From positions 1 through 48,505 of the forward strand of contig CASEMX010000017.1 of assembly GCA_949289155.1 (NCBI GenBank): a stretch of DNA of 48,505 nucleotides. The letters run 5' to 3'. Of the stretch, positions 1 to 7,650 are shown one piece after another. Position 1 is the stretch's first letter. Each line of letters opens with the position of its first letter. The notes under the pieces were generated by a model, which worked only from the letters and a program-made list of their open reading frames with translations, searched no databases and was not told the DNA's origin. This DNA comes from an uncultured Parabacteroides sp. (lineage in GTDB: Bacteria > Bacteroidota > Bacteroidia > Bacteroidales > Tannerellaceae). Both the position numbers and the translations under genes were made by a program.

Positions 1-2
1 AC

Positions 3-188
3 ACCATCAACGCCTACGCCGTCGTGCAGCCCAGCGACGAAATCAATAGCTTCATCGACATCATCAACGGACTCATCGGCTCGATGGCCGCCATCAACGG
101 CAACAGCAGCGCGAACGAACCGGATGAAGGCAGCGAGCCCGCCACGCCCGACGAAGGCGAGAGTGTAGCGCAGCAGGCGCAGCCTTGA
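3..188 (+). CDS. C-terminal fragment of a DUF6261-like protein
   Basis: The reading frame is open from the window edge to TGA at 186-188, giving the last 61 residues of a protein that begins outside the window. The segment [15 protein letters not shown] matches in pattern the C-terminal helix of the two full-length proteins at 6118-6927 and 42147-43004 (INEINGIIDD and MRDLNGIIDE), followed as in those by an acidic, low-complexity tail. I recall this Bacteroidetes family as DUF6261, with no known function; the number was not searched. A hairpin follows directly downstream. Confidence 0.6.
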   Translation, partial: TINAYAVVQPSDEINSFIDIINGLIGSMAAINGNSSANEPDEGSEPATPDEGESVAQQAQP

Positions 189-197
189 ACTTTTGGT

Positions 198-224
198 TCT
201 GTTCTTTCAAGAGAAAAGAACAGA
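198..224 (+). terminator. hairpin after the DUF6261-like fragment
   Basis: TCTGTTCTTT (198-207) pairs with AAAGAACAGA (215-224) around a 7-nt loop, ten bases after the stop codon. A second weaker hairpin (CCCTTTT against AAAAGGG) follows at about 228-250. It probably ends the upstream transcript, although no long T run follows directly. The stretch to pyrB at 346 shows no clear TAnnTTTG box. Confidence 0.45.
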
Positions 225-345
225 CACCCCTTTTGGGAAAAAGAAAAGGGAAACGAAGGAAATAAAAAATAGTCTTTCGATTGCGCCCAACATTGGGAAA
301 TGTTTCGTAACTTCGCAAATACAAAAGACAGAATATACACAATCT

Positions 346-1263
346 ATGAAAAGTAAAAGCTTAGTTTCAATCGATCAATGTACCAAAGAGGACATTCTTC
401 GAATTCTGGATAACGCGGAAAAGTTTGAACAAAACCCGAACCGCCGATTGTTGGAAGGGAAAGTCGCGGCGACGCTCTTTTTCGAACCTTCTACGCGCAC
501 ACGTTTGAGTTTCGAGACTGCAGTGAACCGATTGGGCGGCAGGGTAATTGGCTTCCAAGACGCCTCTACGACCAGTTCGTCGAAAGGCGAAACGCTGAAA
601 GATACTATCCTTATGGTCAGCAACTATGCCGACCTGATTATTATGCGCCATTACTTGGAGGGCGCGGCACGCTATGCGTCGGAAGTGACCAACATCCCCA
701 TCATCAACGCCGGAGACGGAGCCAACCAGCATCCGTCGCAGACGATGTTGGACTTATATTCCATCCGCAAAACGCAAGGCAAACTGAACGACCTGACCAT
801 CACGATGGTGGGCGACCTGAAATACGGACGGACCGTGCATTCGCTGATTGTCGGCATGTCGCACTTCAACCCGACGTTCCACTTCATCGCGCCTAACGAG
901 CTGCGGATGCCGGACGAGCAGAAAAACTTCTGCGACCAGCACGGTATCAAATACTATGAACATACGGAATTTACGGAAGATATCATCAACCAAAGCGATA
1001 TCCTCTACATGACGCGCGTGCAACGCGAACGATTCACGGACCTTGAAGAGTACGAGCGCGTTAAGAATGTGTATATCCTGAAGAACTCGATGCTGGCAAA
1101 CAGCAAAGAGAACCTGCGCATCCTGCATCCGCTTCCGCGCGTCAATGAGATTGCCTACGATGTGGATGACAATCCGAAAGCGTACTACATTCAGCAGGCA
1201 CACAACGGACTCTTCGCCCGGCAAGCCATTATTTGTGAAGTATTAGGTATCTCAATCGATTAA
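346..1263 (+). CDS. pyrB: aspartate carbamoyltransferase catalytic chain
   Basis: Catalyses carbamoyl phosphate plus aspartate to N-carbamoylaspartate, the committed step of pyrimidine synthesis, in the cytosol. The 305-residue length fits the family. Visible motifs are the carbamoyl-phosphate loop STRTR (residues 49-53), the neighbouring-subunit lysine in SSSKGET (K80), HPSQT (129-133) and HPLPRVNEI near the C-terminus. The frame is open up to 193, but the ATG at 346 ([10 protein letters not shown]) is chosen because the extra 51 residues read through an intergenic hairpin region and are not family-like. pyrI starts 11 bases after the stop, so the two form an operon. Confidence 0.97.
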   Translation: MKSKSLVSIDQCTKEDILRILDNAEKFEQNPNRRLLEGKVAATLFFEPSTRTRLSFETAVNRLGGRVIGFQDASTTSSSKGETLKDTILMVSNYADLIIMRHYLEGAARYASEVTNIPIINAGDGANQHPSQTMLDLYSIRKTQGKLNDLTITMVGDLKYGRTVHSLIVGMSHFNPTFHFIAPNELRMPDEQKNFCDQHGIKYYEHTEFTEDIINQSDILYMTRVQRERFTDLEEYERVKNVYILKNSMLANSKENLRILHPLPRVNEIAYDVDDNPKAYYIQQAHNGLFARQAIICEVLGISID

Positions 1264-1274
1264 ACTTTAGCATT

Positions 1275-1745
1275 ATGAGCGCATTAAAAAACAATAAAGA
1301 ACTGCTGGTGGCAGCTATTCAGAACGGAACAGTCATCGATCATATCCCTCCGACGCAACTCTTCAAAGTGGCTTCGCTGCTGGAATTGGACAAGATGGAG
1401 CATAATACGATTACGATTGCCAACAACCTGCCAAGCAACCAGTTCGGCGTGAAAGGGATGATTAAGATTTCCGATAAATTCTTCAACGAAGATGAAATCA
1501 GCCGCATTGCCTTGGTCGCACCGAACGTGATTCTGAACATTATCCGCGATTACGAAGTGGTAGAAAAGAAGTGCGTTTCGCTTCCTGACGTATTGGTCGG
1601 TCTCGTGAAGTGCAATAATCCGAAATGTATCACGAACAACGAACCGATGCCTACGCGCTTCGACGTCATCGACAAGGAGGCAGGAACTATCAAATGCCAT
1701 TATTGCGAACGGAAAATCAATAAAGACGATATTATTATTAAATAA
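1275..1745 (+). CDS. pyrI: aspartate carbamoyltransferase regulatory chain
   Basis: The regulatory subunit that binds nucleotide effectors and, through a zinc site, docks onto PyrB. The 156 residues match the family length. The N-terminal allosteric domain covers about residues 1-100. The C-terminal zinc domain has four cysteines, C113, C118, C141 and C144, in the arrangement CNNPKC and CHYC. It follows pyrB by 11 bases. Its presence implies an allosterically regulated holoenzyme of the enterobacterial type. A large palindrome begins six bases after the stop. Confidence 0.97.
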   Translation: MSALKNNKELLVAAIQNGTVIDHIPPTQLFKVASLLELDKMEHNTITIANNLPSNQFGVKGMIKISDKFFNEDEISRIALVAPNVILNIIRDYEVVEKKCVSLPDVLVGLVKCNNPKCITNNEPMPTRFDVIDKEAGTIKCHYCERKINKDDIIIK

Positions 1746-1750
1746 ATGAG

Positions 1751-1817
1751 GAATGAAGAATTAAGAATGAAGAATGGGGAATATATCATGCTATTCTTCA
1801 TTCTTAGTTCTTCATTC
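1751..1817. repeat. 25-bp inverted repeat after pyrI
   Basis: The arms 1751-1775 and 1793-1817 are complementary at 24 of 25 positions around a 17-base spacer and are built from GAATGAAGAAT-like words. As RNA this is a very stable hairpin between pyrI and the flavin reductase gene. It lacks a following T run, so it may be an mRNA-stabilising or processing element, a partial terminator, or one of the A/G-rich intergenic filler repeats seen in these genomes. Confidence 0.8.
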
Positions 1818-1842
1818 TTTATTTCTGAAACCTCTAAACAAC

Positions 1843-2412
1843 ATGAAACATTCGTGGAAACCCGGTACTATGATTTACCCTCTGCCGGCAGTCATGGTAT
1901 CTTGCGGAAGTTCGCCGGAAGAATATAACATCATCACGGTTGCTTGGGTGGGTACACTTTGTACAAATCCTCCGATGTGTTACATTTCGGTACGTCCCGA
2001 ACGCTACTCCTATCCGATTCTCAAGAAAAATATGGAGTTCGTCATCAACCTAACTACGAAAGACCTTGCTTTCGCAACAGATTGGTGCGGTGTAAACTCC
2101 GGGAAAGAGCATCATAAGTTCGATGAGATGAAGTTGACTCCCGGAAAAGCGGCTGTGGTCAATGCTCCCATCATCGAAGAATCCCCGCTCTGCATTGAAT
2201 GCCGCGTAAAAGAGGTGCTTTCGCTCGGCAGTCACGACATGTTTATTGCCGATGTAGTCAATGTATTGGCTGATGAGAAGTTTCTGGACGCAGAGAGTGG
2301 AGCATTCGACCTGCAAAAAGCAGGGCTGTTGGCTTATTCGCACGGCAAGTACTATGAGTTAGGCGCATTGGTCGGGAAGTTCGGCTGGTCTGTACAAAAG
2401 AAGAAAGGATAA
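1843..2412 (+). CDS. flavin reductase family protein
   Basis: A 189-residue FMN-binding split-barrel protein of the flavin reductase-like family. The N-terminus MKHSWKPGTMIYPLPAVMVS followed by NIITVAWVGTLC, and later RYSYPILKKNMEFVINL, are typical of the Bacteroidetes/archaeal-type members. Family members reduce or bind flavin with NAD(P)H; the true substrate cannot be told from sequence. The start is the ATG at 1843, because the longer open frame runs through the preceding palindrome. The porin-like gene begins four bases after the stop, suggesting co-transcription. Confidence 0.88.
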   Translation: MKHSWKPGTMIYPLPAVMVSCGSSPEEYNIITVAWVGTLCTNPPMCYISVRPERYSYPILKKNMEFVINLTTKDLAFATDWCGVNSGKEHHKFDEMKLTPGKAAVVNAPIIEESPLCIECRVKEVLSLGSHDMFIADVVNVLADEKFLDAESGAFDLQKAGLLAYSHGKYYELGALVGKFGWSVQKKKG

Positions 2413-2416
2413 ACGC

Positions 2417-3133
2417 ATGAAGGTTCTACTCGCTACAAGTTGTCTTCTGCTGGCGTGTCTGTCGGGTTCGGCACAGAACATCCTGCAAAACTACGACAAG
2501 CCCTATAATTTCGGGGTGCGGGTAGGCTTTAACTCTGCGTTTCCCATCGTTCAGTCGCTCATGATAGATAATGAAAGCGTAGGCGACTATCGGATTCACT
2601 ATAAGGTAGGTTATCTGGCGGCATTTACGTTCTCGGTCAACATTAATCGCTTTTTCATTCAACCCAGCGTCAGTTGGTATCGGAACAATGCGGAAATCCA
2701 ATTCGACAACCCCTTCCTTCCGACTACCAACATTACCACTCAATCGCCGGAGGCTATGCTGCGACTTAGCTCTGAAATCAATTCGTTGGAAGTACCTATC
2801 CTGGTGGGTTATCACTTCGTCAAAGAGGGCCCCTATGCGATGAGTTTCAAGTTCGGACCGAAAGCAATTTATCATTACAAGAGTGATTATAGTCTCAACT
2901 CTTCTACCATTTCACTGCAACATGAGGGGAATAATATTCCATACGCCATCAATTTCGTTTCGGCGGTGGGAGTTTCGATTGGGCGGCTCTTCTTGGATTT
3001 CTCCTACGAGTTCGGTTTGCATTCCGTACATTCCGACTTCTCTTATACCAATACGCAAACGGGAGATGTCGGCACGTTGTATTTATCACAACGCACCAAC
3101 TCTCTCAGTTTCTCTTTAGGATTTCTTTTCTGA
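2417..3133 (+). CDS. porin family outer-membrane beta-barrel protein (PorT-like)
   Basis: The 238-residue protein opens with a signal peptide (MKVLLATSCLLLACLSGSAQ, cleavage near residue 20). It continues with alternating hydrophobic beta strands such as NFGVRVGFNSAF, GYLAAFTFSVNI and GVSIGRLFLDFSYEFG, and ends in aromatic LGFLF, the usual C-terminal signal of an outer-membrane barrel. This resembles the small 8-stranded OMP_b-brl/PorT group of Bacteroidetes. The function is unknown. It sits four bases after the flavin reductase gene and converges with the nuclease gene, with stops about a dozen bases apart. Confidence 0.8.
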   Translation: MKVLLATSCLLLACLSGSAQNILQNYDKPYNFGVRVGFNSAFPIVQSLMIDNESVGDYRIHYKVGYLAAFTFSVNINRFFIQPSVSWYRNNAEIQFDNPFLPTTNITTQSPEAMLRLSSEINSLEVPILVGYHFVKEGPYAMSFKFGPKAIYHYKSDYSLNSSTISLQHEGNNIPYAINFVSAVGVSIGRLFLDFSYEFGLHSVHSDFSYTNTQTGDVGTLYLSQRTNSLSFSLGFLF

Positions 3134-3144
3134 AACGGCTGCGG

Positions 3145-6069
3145 TCAACGTCCGCAAAGGCTGCGGAACTGGCAGTAGCCACATACTTTGTCATTTTCCG
3201 TCTGAGTAAAATCGACAGAAGCATCGAAGATTTCATCTAAACATGCCCGCAATTCGCTTTCGAAGTCGATTTCAAAAGGTGTGAAGCTCTCTATCCTCTC
3301 CTGCTTGCCCCACGCTATGCGATGGACAACCGCCGGATTGAAATTCTCCTCGAACAACTGACGCATATAATATATGGTAGGCTGAATGTCGCGCCCGTCG
3401 AAACCCTTTTGTCTTCCGTACATCCAAGCATACAAAAAGACTTGCATGACAGCTTTCGGGCGGTCTTTCAACTCCCGGTCGAACAGACTGTGGATTGTAT
3501 CGAATACCAACTGTCCGCTGCCTGTCTTGTAATCGACTATGCGGAGCTTCGAATCGATGGCGTCTACTCTGTCGATAAATCCCTTCAGGCGCACTTCGGT
3601 TCCGTCGCTCAACGAAATGAGTTGGCGCACCAGCTTCTCGGATTCCACATAATGAAATGGCGTATAGCGTGCGTCGCGTTCCAGAATCTTCCGTGCATAC
3701 AGACGAATCATCTCACCTATCAAATAGTTTTGTCCTTCGAGGGGACGAAGTGTATCGCTCTTGAAAAAGATTTCAGCAAATGCGCGGGTAATTGTATCGG
3801 TCAACAATCGTTCGTCGTCACGAATCAATTTTAGGACGTCTGCTGTCACAAGTTTTCCCCGCATGGGCTGATACAGTTCTTCCATTACTTTATGCAAGAT
3901 ACTCCCGAAGATGTCGCTCTCTATCGTCTCGGTCACTTCATCTTCCTCTTCGATGTTTTCAATCTTCATGAAGTAGAACTTTAACGGACAATCAAGATAT
4001 GCATTAATCGCACTGGCTGACAAATCCCGGCTCCCCGTGCGGCTAAAGTCTTGTAGCTTCTGCAACACAGCGGCGTCTTTTGCGACACGAATTGGCGGAA
4101 TGGACGTAGTCGCGACATCATATACGACAATCTTTTCGTTCAGCGGCACACCGAAGTGATACTTCAACTGCAGAACATAGCGGCTTACTTCACCGGTCTG
4201 CAGACCGCCACTCCGTGAATCATATAATAGTACAACCCGACGAGCACGTTGCAGCAAACGATAGAAATGGTATGCCCAAACACTGTCCTGATGCTCATAC
4301 GTCGGAAGTCCGAAGCCCCGACGTAGATTATACGGGATAAACGAATTGGTTGCACGCTTCATCGGAAAGGTTCCGTCATTCATGGAAAGGAGTATCACGC
4401 GGTCGAAATCGACGGCGCGAGTCTCCAAAACTCCCATGATTTGCAGTCCAGATAACGGCTCCCCTTCAAACGGAACAGTTATCAGCTCTGTCATTCTCCG
4501 GAGTAGGCGGAAATAGGTATCTATGCGCATCTCCACTCCTGCTTCCGCTATGACCTCTTTCAGTTTGTTCACCGTAGCAAAGTAATGAAACACGAACTCC
4601 TGTTCGATATCCGCTGATGCAACTCGCCTTCCGCTGTCGTTTTCTTCCTCTTCCTGCTCTGCAGAATGAAGCCCCTCATTCAATTTTTCAAGGATGTTAA
4701 TCAGATAATCCGAGCACTGCGTTGCATCTTGCAAAGGGGTAAAGATAGCCATCAGCAAATCATTCTTGCGAAGCTCGTCATACCTTATATATATACGATT
4801 GTAGCGTCGGATGTCATCGATTAATTGTGCAGCCAACTCACCGCACGCAGCCGACACATACTGATGATTCAAAATCGGAAGCACATCCCGATAGTAATAC
4901 CCAATGGTTGACTCTGCTTCAGCATCATTTCCGCCTATGTAGCGCGTATTTTTCTGTAACGACAGAATCGCATCCATCAATGTGGCAACAGGAGTGCCCG
5001 ATAACGGATATCCCATCGTAATATTGATATTATGGATTGACTCAGGTATCGAATTCAAAACCGGAATGAGTAGCTGTTCGTCAGGAAGTACAACCGCTGT
5101 GCGTATGGCGCATTCGTCAGTTAGCTCCTCCTCCTGATTAAATTCCTCCAACAAATGATAGACCTGTTTTGCCTCACCAATAGCCGACGGCACGCTAATC
5201 ACATCAATTTGGGGAACAGCCAACTCTTCGCATGGCAATTCGAAATGAGATGGGAACAAACGCAAATTACGTTCCATAAAGAACGCCGATTTATTGTTCT
5301 TATCCCGAATTATCGGCGAAGCATAATCCCAATAAAAATCAGCGACTCCTCTTTTCTGTAGTTCCAATAGGAATTGCTCTTCGGAGACTGACAAAGCATT
5401 CAACCCCACAAACACTACCTTGTCATACGAAAGCTGATATTCCGGATGCTGCCGCAAATATTCGACTGACTCACGGAAAATCATTCCGTCATATCCGCTA
5501 TTTTCATCTTCCAGTTCCTTCCGAAGTTCAGAATACAAATCATAAAGCACTTCCCATAACTCCAGAAAATGCCGCTGGTTAGGCGTATCTGATTTCGGAT
5601 AGAATGAAGACCAAAAAGCGCGTATAGCGCTGATTTGTTCCTCTGTCAAGAAACTATAATCATCATCCAACATTTTCAGGTCAGACACATTCGAAAATAG
5701 TTTCCGCGCATCCGCCATGTATTTATCCACATCATCAAAGTCATTCAGCAGCATCTCTCCCCAATATAGGAAGTTATCAAACGTCTCGTCAGAGCCGCTT
5801 CTGCGACGATAGATTTCATACAACTTAAATAACGCACGGATTTTATTGACAGGATGCTTGCCTGAAACCTGATAAAACAAATCATTTATCGTCAGGATAG
5901 CCGGCGAAAACAATGGCTTAGCTGCTACTTCAGAAAGATACTTCCTGAAAAACAATCCAGCACGGCGATTCGGAAAGACAAACGCTATGCGATGTATCTC
6001 CGCGCCGTGCTGAAGATAGAACAGCTCAGCTATCTTATATAAAAATGGCTTTACGCTGTTAGATTCCAT
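3145..6069 (-). CDS. AddB/RexB-like PD-(D/E)XK nuclease
   Basis: The 974-residue protein has an AddB-type layout: a degenerate helicase-like N-terminus (VFPNRRAGLFFRKYL, residues about 30-45) with no Walker A motif visible, and a C-terminal RecB-type nuclease. Nuclease residues are D833 (GFIDRVD), D846 and K848 (IVDYKTG). Four cysteines, C694, C963, C966 and C972, give the C-xn-C-x2-C-x5-C pattern that holds a 4Fe-4S cluster in AddB. The family role is processing double-strand breaks for recombination together with AddA. No AddA helicase is adjacent on either side, so the partner must be elsewhere. The gene upstream, 48 bases away, is DUF6261-like. Confidence 0.85.
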   Translation of the reverse strand: MESNSVKPFLYKIAELFYLQHGAEIHRIAFVFPNRRAGLFFRKYLSEVAAKPLFSPAILTINDLFYQVSGKHPVNKIRALFKLYEIYRRRSGSDETFDNFLYWGEMLLNDFDDVDKYMADARKLFSNVSDLKMLDDDYSFLTEEQISAIRAFWSSFYPKSDTPNQRHFLELWEVLYDLYSELRKELEDENSGYDGMIFRESVEYLRQHPEYQLSYDKVVFVGLNALSVSEEQFLLELQKRGVADFYWDYASPIIRDKNNKSAFFMERNLRLFPSHFELPCEELAVPQIDVISVPSAIGEAKQVYHLLEEFNQEEELTDECAIRTAVVLPDEQLLIPVLNSIPESIHNINITMGYPLSGTPVATLMDAILSLQKNTRYIGGNDAEAESTIGYYYRDVLPILNHQYVSAACGELAAQLIDDIRRYNRIYIRYDELRKNDLLMAIFTPLQDATQCSDYLINILEKLNEGLHSAEQEEEENDSGRRVASADIEQEFVFHYFATVNKLKEVIAEAGVEMRIDTYFRLLRRMTELITVPFEGEPLSGLQIMGVLETRAVDFDRVILLSMNDGTFPMKRATNSFIPYNLRRGFGLPTYEHQDSVWAYHFYRLLQRARRVVLLYDSRSGGLQTGEVSRYVLQLKYHFGVPLNEKIVVYDVATTSIPPIRVAKDAAVLQKLQDFSRTGSRDLSASAINAYLDCPLKFYFMKIENIEEEDEVTETIESDIFGSILHKVMEELYQPMRGKLVTADVLKLIRDDERLLTDTITRAFAEIFFKSDTLRPLEGQNYLIGEMIRLYARKILERDARYTPFHYVESEKLVRQLISLSDGTEVRLKGFIDRVDAIDSKLRIVDYKTGSGQLVFDTIHSLFDRELKDRPKAVMQVFLYAWMYGRQKGFDGRDIQPTIYYMRQLFEENFNPAVVHRIAWGKQERIESFTPFEIDFESELRACLDEIFDASVDFTQTENDKVCGYCQFRSLCGR

Positions 6070-6117
6070 TACATATCAACTATAAAATCATAAAGCAATT
6101 ATTATTTTATACTTACT

Positions 6118-6927
6118 TTATTCTTCCGTCGTAGGCATCTGCTCGTCAGTCGGAGCATCTTCCTCCTCTTCGGATGGCTTACGGTCTTTATTTGCTTTCT
6201 TGATTCCCTTACTGATATTAAATGACGAATTGAATTCATCGATAATACCATTCAAATCACGCATCAGCGTATTGATAAATGTAATATTATCATCCACTGT
6301 TTCGAGCAGTAAGCTTGCATAGATCAACTCTGTAATCCTTACATAAACAGCATCTGTCCGTTGGCGTAACACCTTCGAATTCTCCTGCTTATGGGCAAGC
6401 GCCTCTTTCAGACGTTCTTCCCTTAGTTGGATGTAACGGTTGTTCAGATTTTCCAGCATCTGCAATGTCTCAGTCAAGTGCAACGCTTCGATATGCGCAG
6501 CATATTCAGGCTTTTCGAAGTCATGCACCATAGTGGTTATCAAAGCTGTCTTTTCGTCGTCACGCTCGCGCTGCAAGTTCTTATAAGGTCCGAACACGGA
6601 TCTCATAACGCGACCGGCGAGTTTGACATCCTCAATCGGCGACCACTCGGCCGCTGCCATAGTCTGTGTAATGAACGGAATTATCCGCTCCCGCTGCTGA
6701 TTGACTTCACTCAGAGCCACAGTCTTCTCAGTGGAACGACTTTCACGAGTTCTGTCCTTCTCATCATTGATGCAACCCTTATATTCATCCAGTTCAGTCG
6801 TGATATGAACCTTCGAAAGATCTGCAATCAAATCGAGTCGATTCGCAACACGCTGGTGGAATCCAAGATGAGCAGCATTCGTAAAGCGAGAGCAATTGCT
6901 TCCTTTCACTTTCTCGTAATCTTTCAT
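6118..6927 (-). CDS. DUF6261-like protein of unknown function
   Basis: A predicted helical 269-residue protein with no signal peptide. It shares with the 42147-43004 protein a C-terminal block (TDAVYVRITELIYASLLLET, then DLNGIIDEFN) followed by a lysine/glutamate-rich tail ending EEEEDAPTDEQMPTTEE. The N-terminal HQRVANRLDLIADL segment probably matches the FHQSIWQIIDMI region of the paralogue. I recall the family as DUF6261; the function is not known. It lies 48 bases upstream of the AddB-like gene on the same strand and may be co-transcribed with it. No clear promoter was found just upstream. Confidence 0.75.
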   Translation of the reverse strand: MKDYEKVKGSNCSRFTNAAHLGFHQRVANRLDLIADLSKVHITTELDEYKGCINDEKDRTRESRSTEKTVALSEVNQQRERIIPFITQTMAAAEWSPIEDVKLAGRVMRSVFGPYKNLQRERDDEKTALITTMVHDFEKPEYAAHIEALHLTETLQMLENLNNRYIQLREERLKEALAHKQENSKVLRQRTDAVYVRITELIYASLLLETVDDNITFINTLMRDLNGIIDEFNSSFNISKGIKKANKDRKPSEEEEDAPTDEQMPTTEE

Positions 6928-7126
6928 CTAAAACAAATTCTTTATAGCAGCCACGCTGCTAATTAATATAAAATACAGCCTATAAAACTACATGGATTTT
7001 TCCGATTTATCATTTCGCCAACCTAAAAGATTCATATAATCTATTAAGTCATACCAGATTCAATCTCAAAAAATATGCTATTTTACGACTTTGCACATCA
7101 TACAAATTCAAAAAAGCATTGATTTT

Positions 7127-7444
7127 TCAAATTTGCACATTAGTAGAACTTTCAAAATCAACGATTCCATCTATTTTCACTCCATTCAAATCGATAGAAT
7201 CCGTGATTTTTCGAAGTAGGAGCAAATACAATCCATTAGAATATAAATTTCCAGAAGGTTGTATTTTCATCAAGCTGGCAGCATCTGAGACGCCATCAGC
7301 AGAAAAAATAAATAGAATAAATAAAACAATAGATTTCAGTAAATGCACCAGAGTGAAATCTCTACGCAGCGATATGTTTCGAGATTTTGGAGTGCGAAGC
7401 ATTTGCCAGCCTCTATGTCTTATTTATTCTATTAATCTTTTCAT
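7127..7444 (-). pseudogene. possible decayed small ORF behind a strong promoter
   Basis: A minus-strand frame with ATG at 7444 (MKRLIE) hits a TAA after six codons, then reopens from an internal ATG at 7402 for 91 residues with a hydrophobic stretch (LLKSIVLFILFIFSADG). The AT-rich composition, the early stop and the lack of any recognised family suggest a degraded gene or a non-coding transcript. It lies just downstream of the best-matching promoter in the 723-base interval 6928-7650, which otherwise contains nothing I can name. The rest of the interval, 6928-7126, shows no gene. Confidence 0.3.
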
Positions 7445-7508
7445 AGTCCAAGCATTTTAGTTTTCATTTGATTTATTTTTAGATCATGAAATTTAAAGTA
7501 TCCAGCTG

Positions 7509-7538
7509 CAAAGTTACAACTAATAATAAATAATGCAA
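7509..7538 (-). promoter_or_regulatory. Bacteroidetes-type promoter facing left
   Basis: On the minus strand TTG (7538-7536) is followed after exactly 19 bases by TAACTTTG (7516-7509), a full match to the TAnnTTTG -7 box. Transcription would start near 7502 and run into the broken ORF region and perhaps on to the DUF6261-like and AddB-like genes. Confidence 0.65.
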
Positions 7539-7573
7539 CTTTTTACGCAATTATTTTCGAAAAAAATCAACTT

Positions 7574-7595
7574 TCCGTCGCACGATACGAACGGA
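7574..7595 (-). terminator. weak candidate terminator after tamL
   Basis: On the minus strand a 5-bp stem (TCCGT at 7595-7591 with ACGGA at 7578-7574) is followed seven bases later by a run of T. The stem is short, so this is tentative. Confidence 0.3.
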
Positions 7596-7650
7596 GATTG
7601 ATGAAACGCACACCTATGAACGGCTCATGCTGCAGATAAATATCAGTAAA

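Noticed and set aside
193-345. 51-residue N-terminal extension of PyrB
   Set aside because: It reads through intergenic hairpins and does not resemble the family; the ATG at 346 gives the normal N-terminus.
1746-1928. 60-residue ORF after pyrI
   Set aside because: It is encoded by the 25-bp palindrome and overlaps the flavin reductase gene in another frame.
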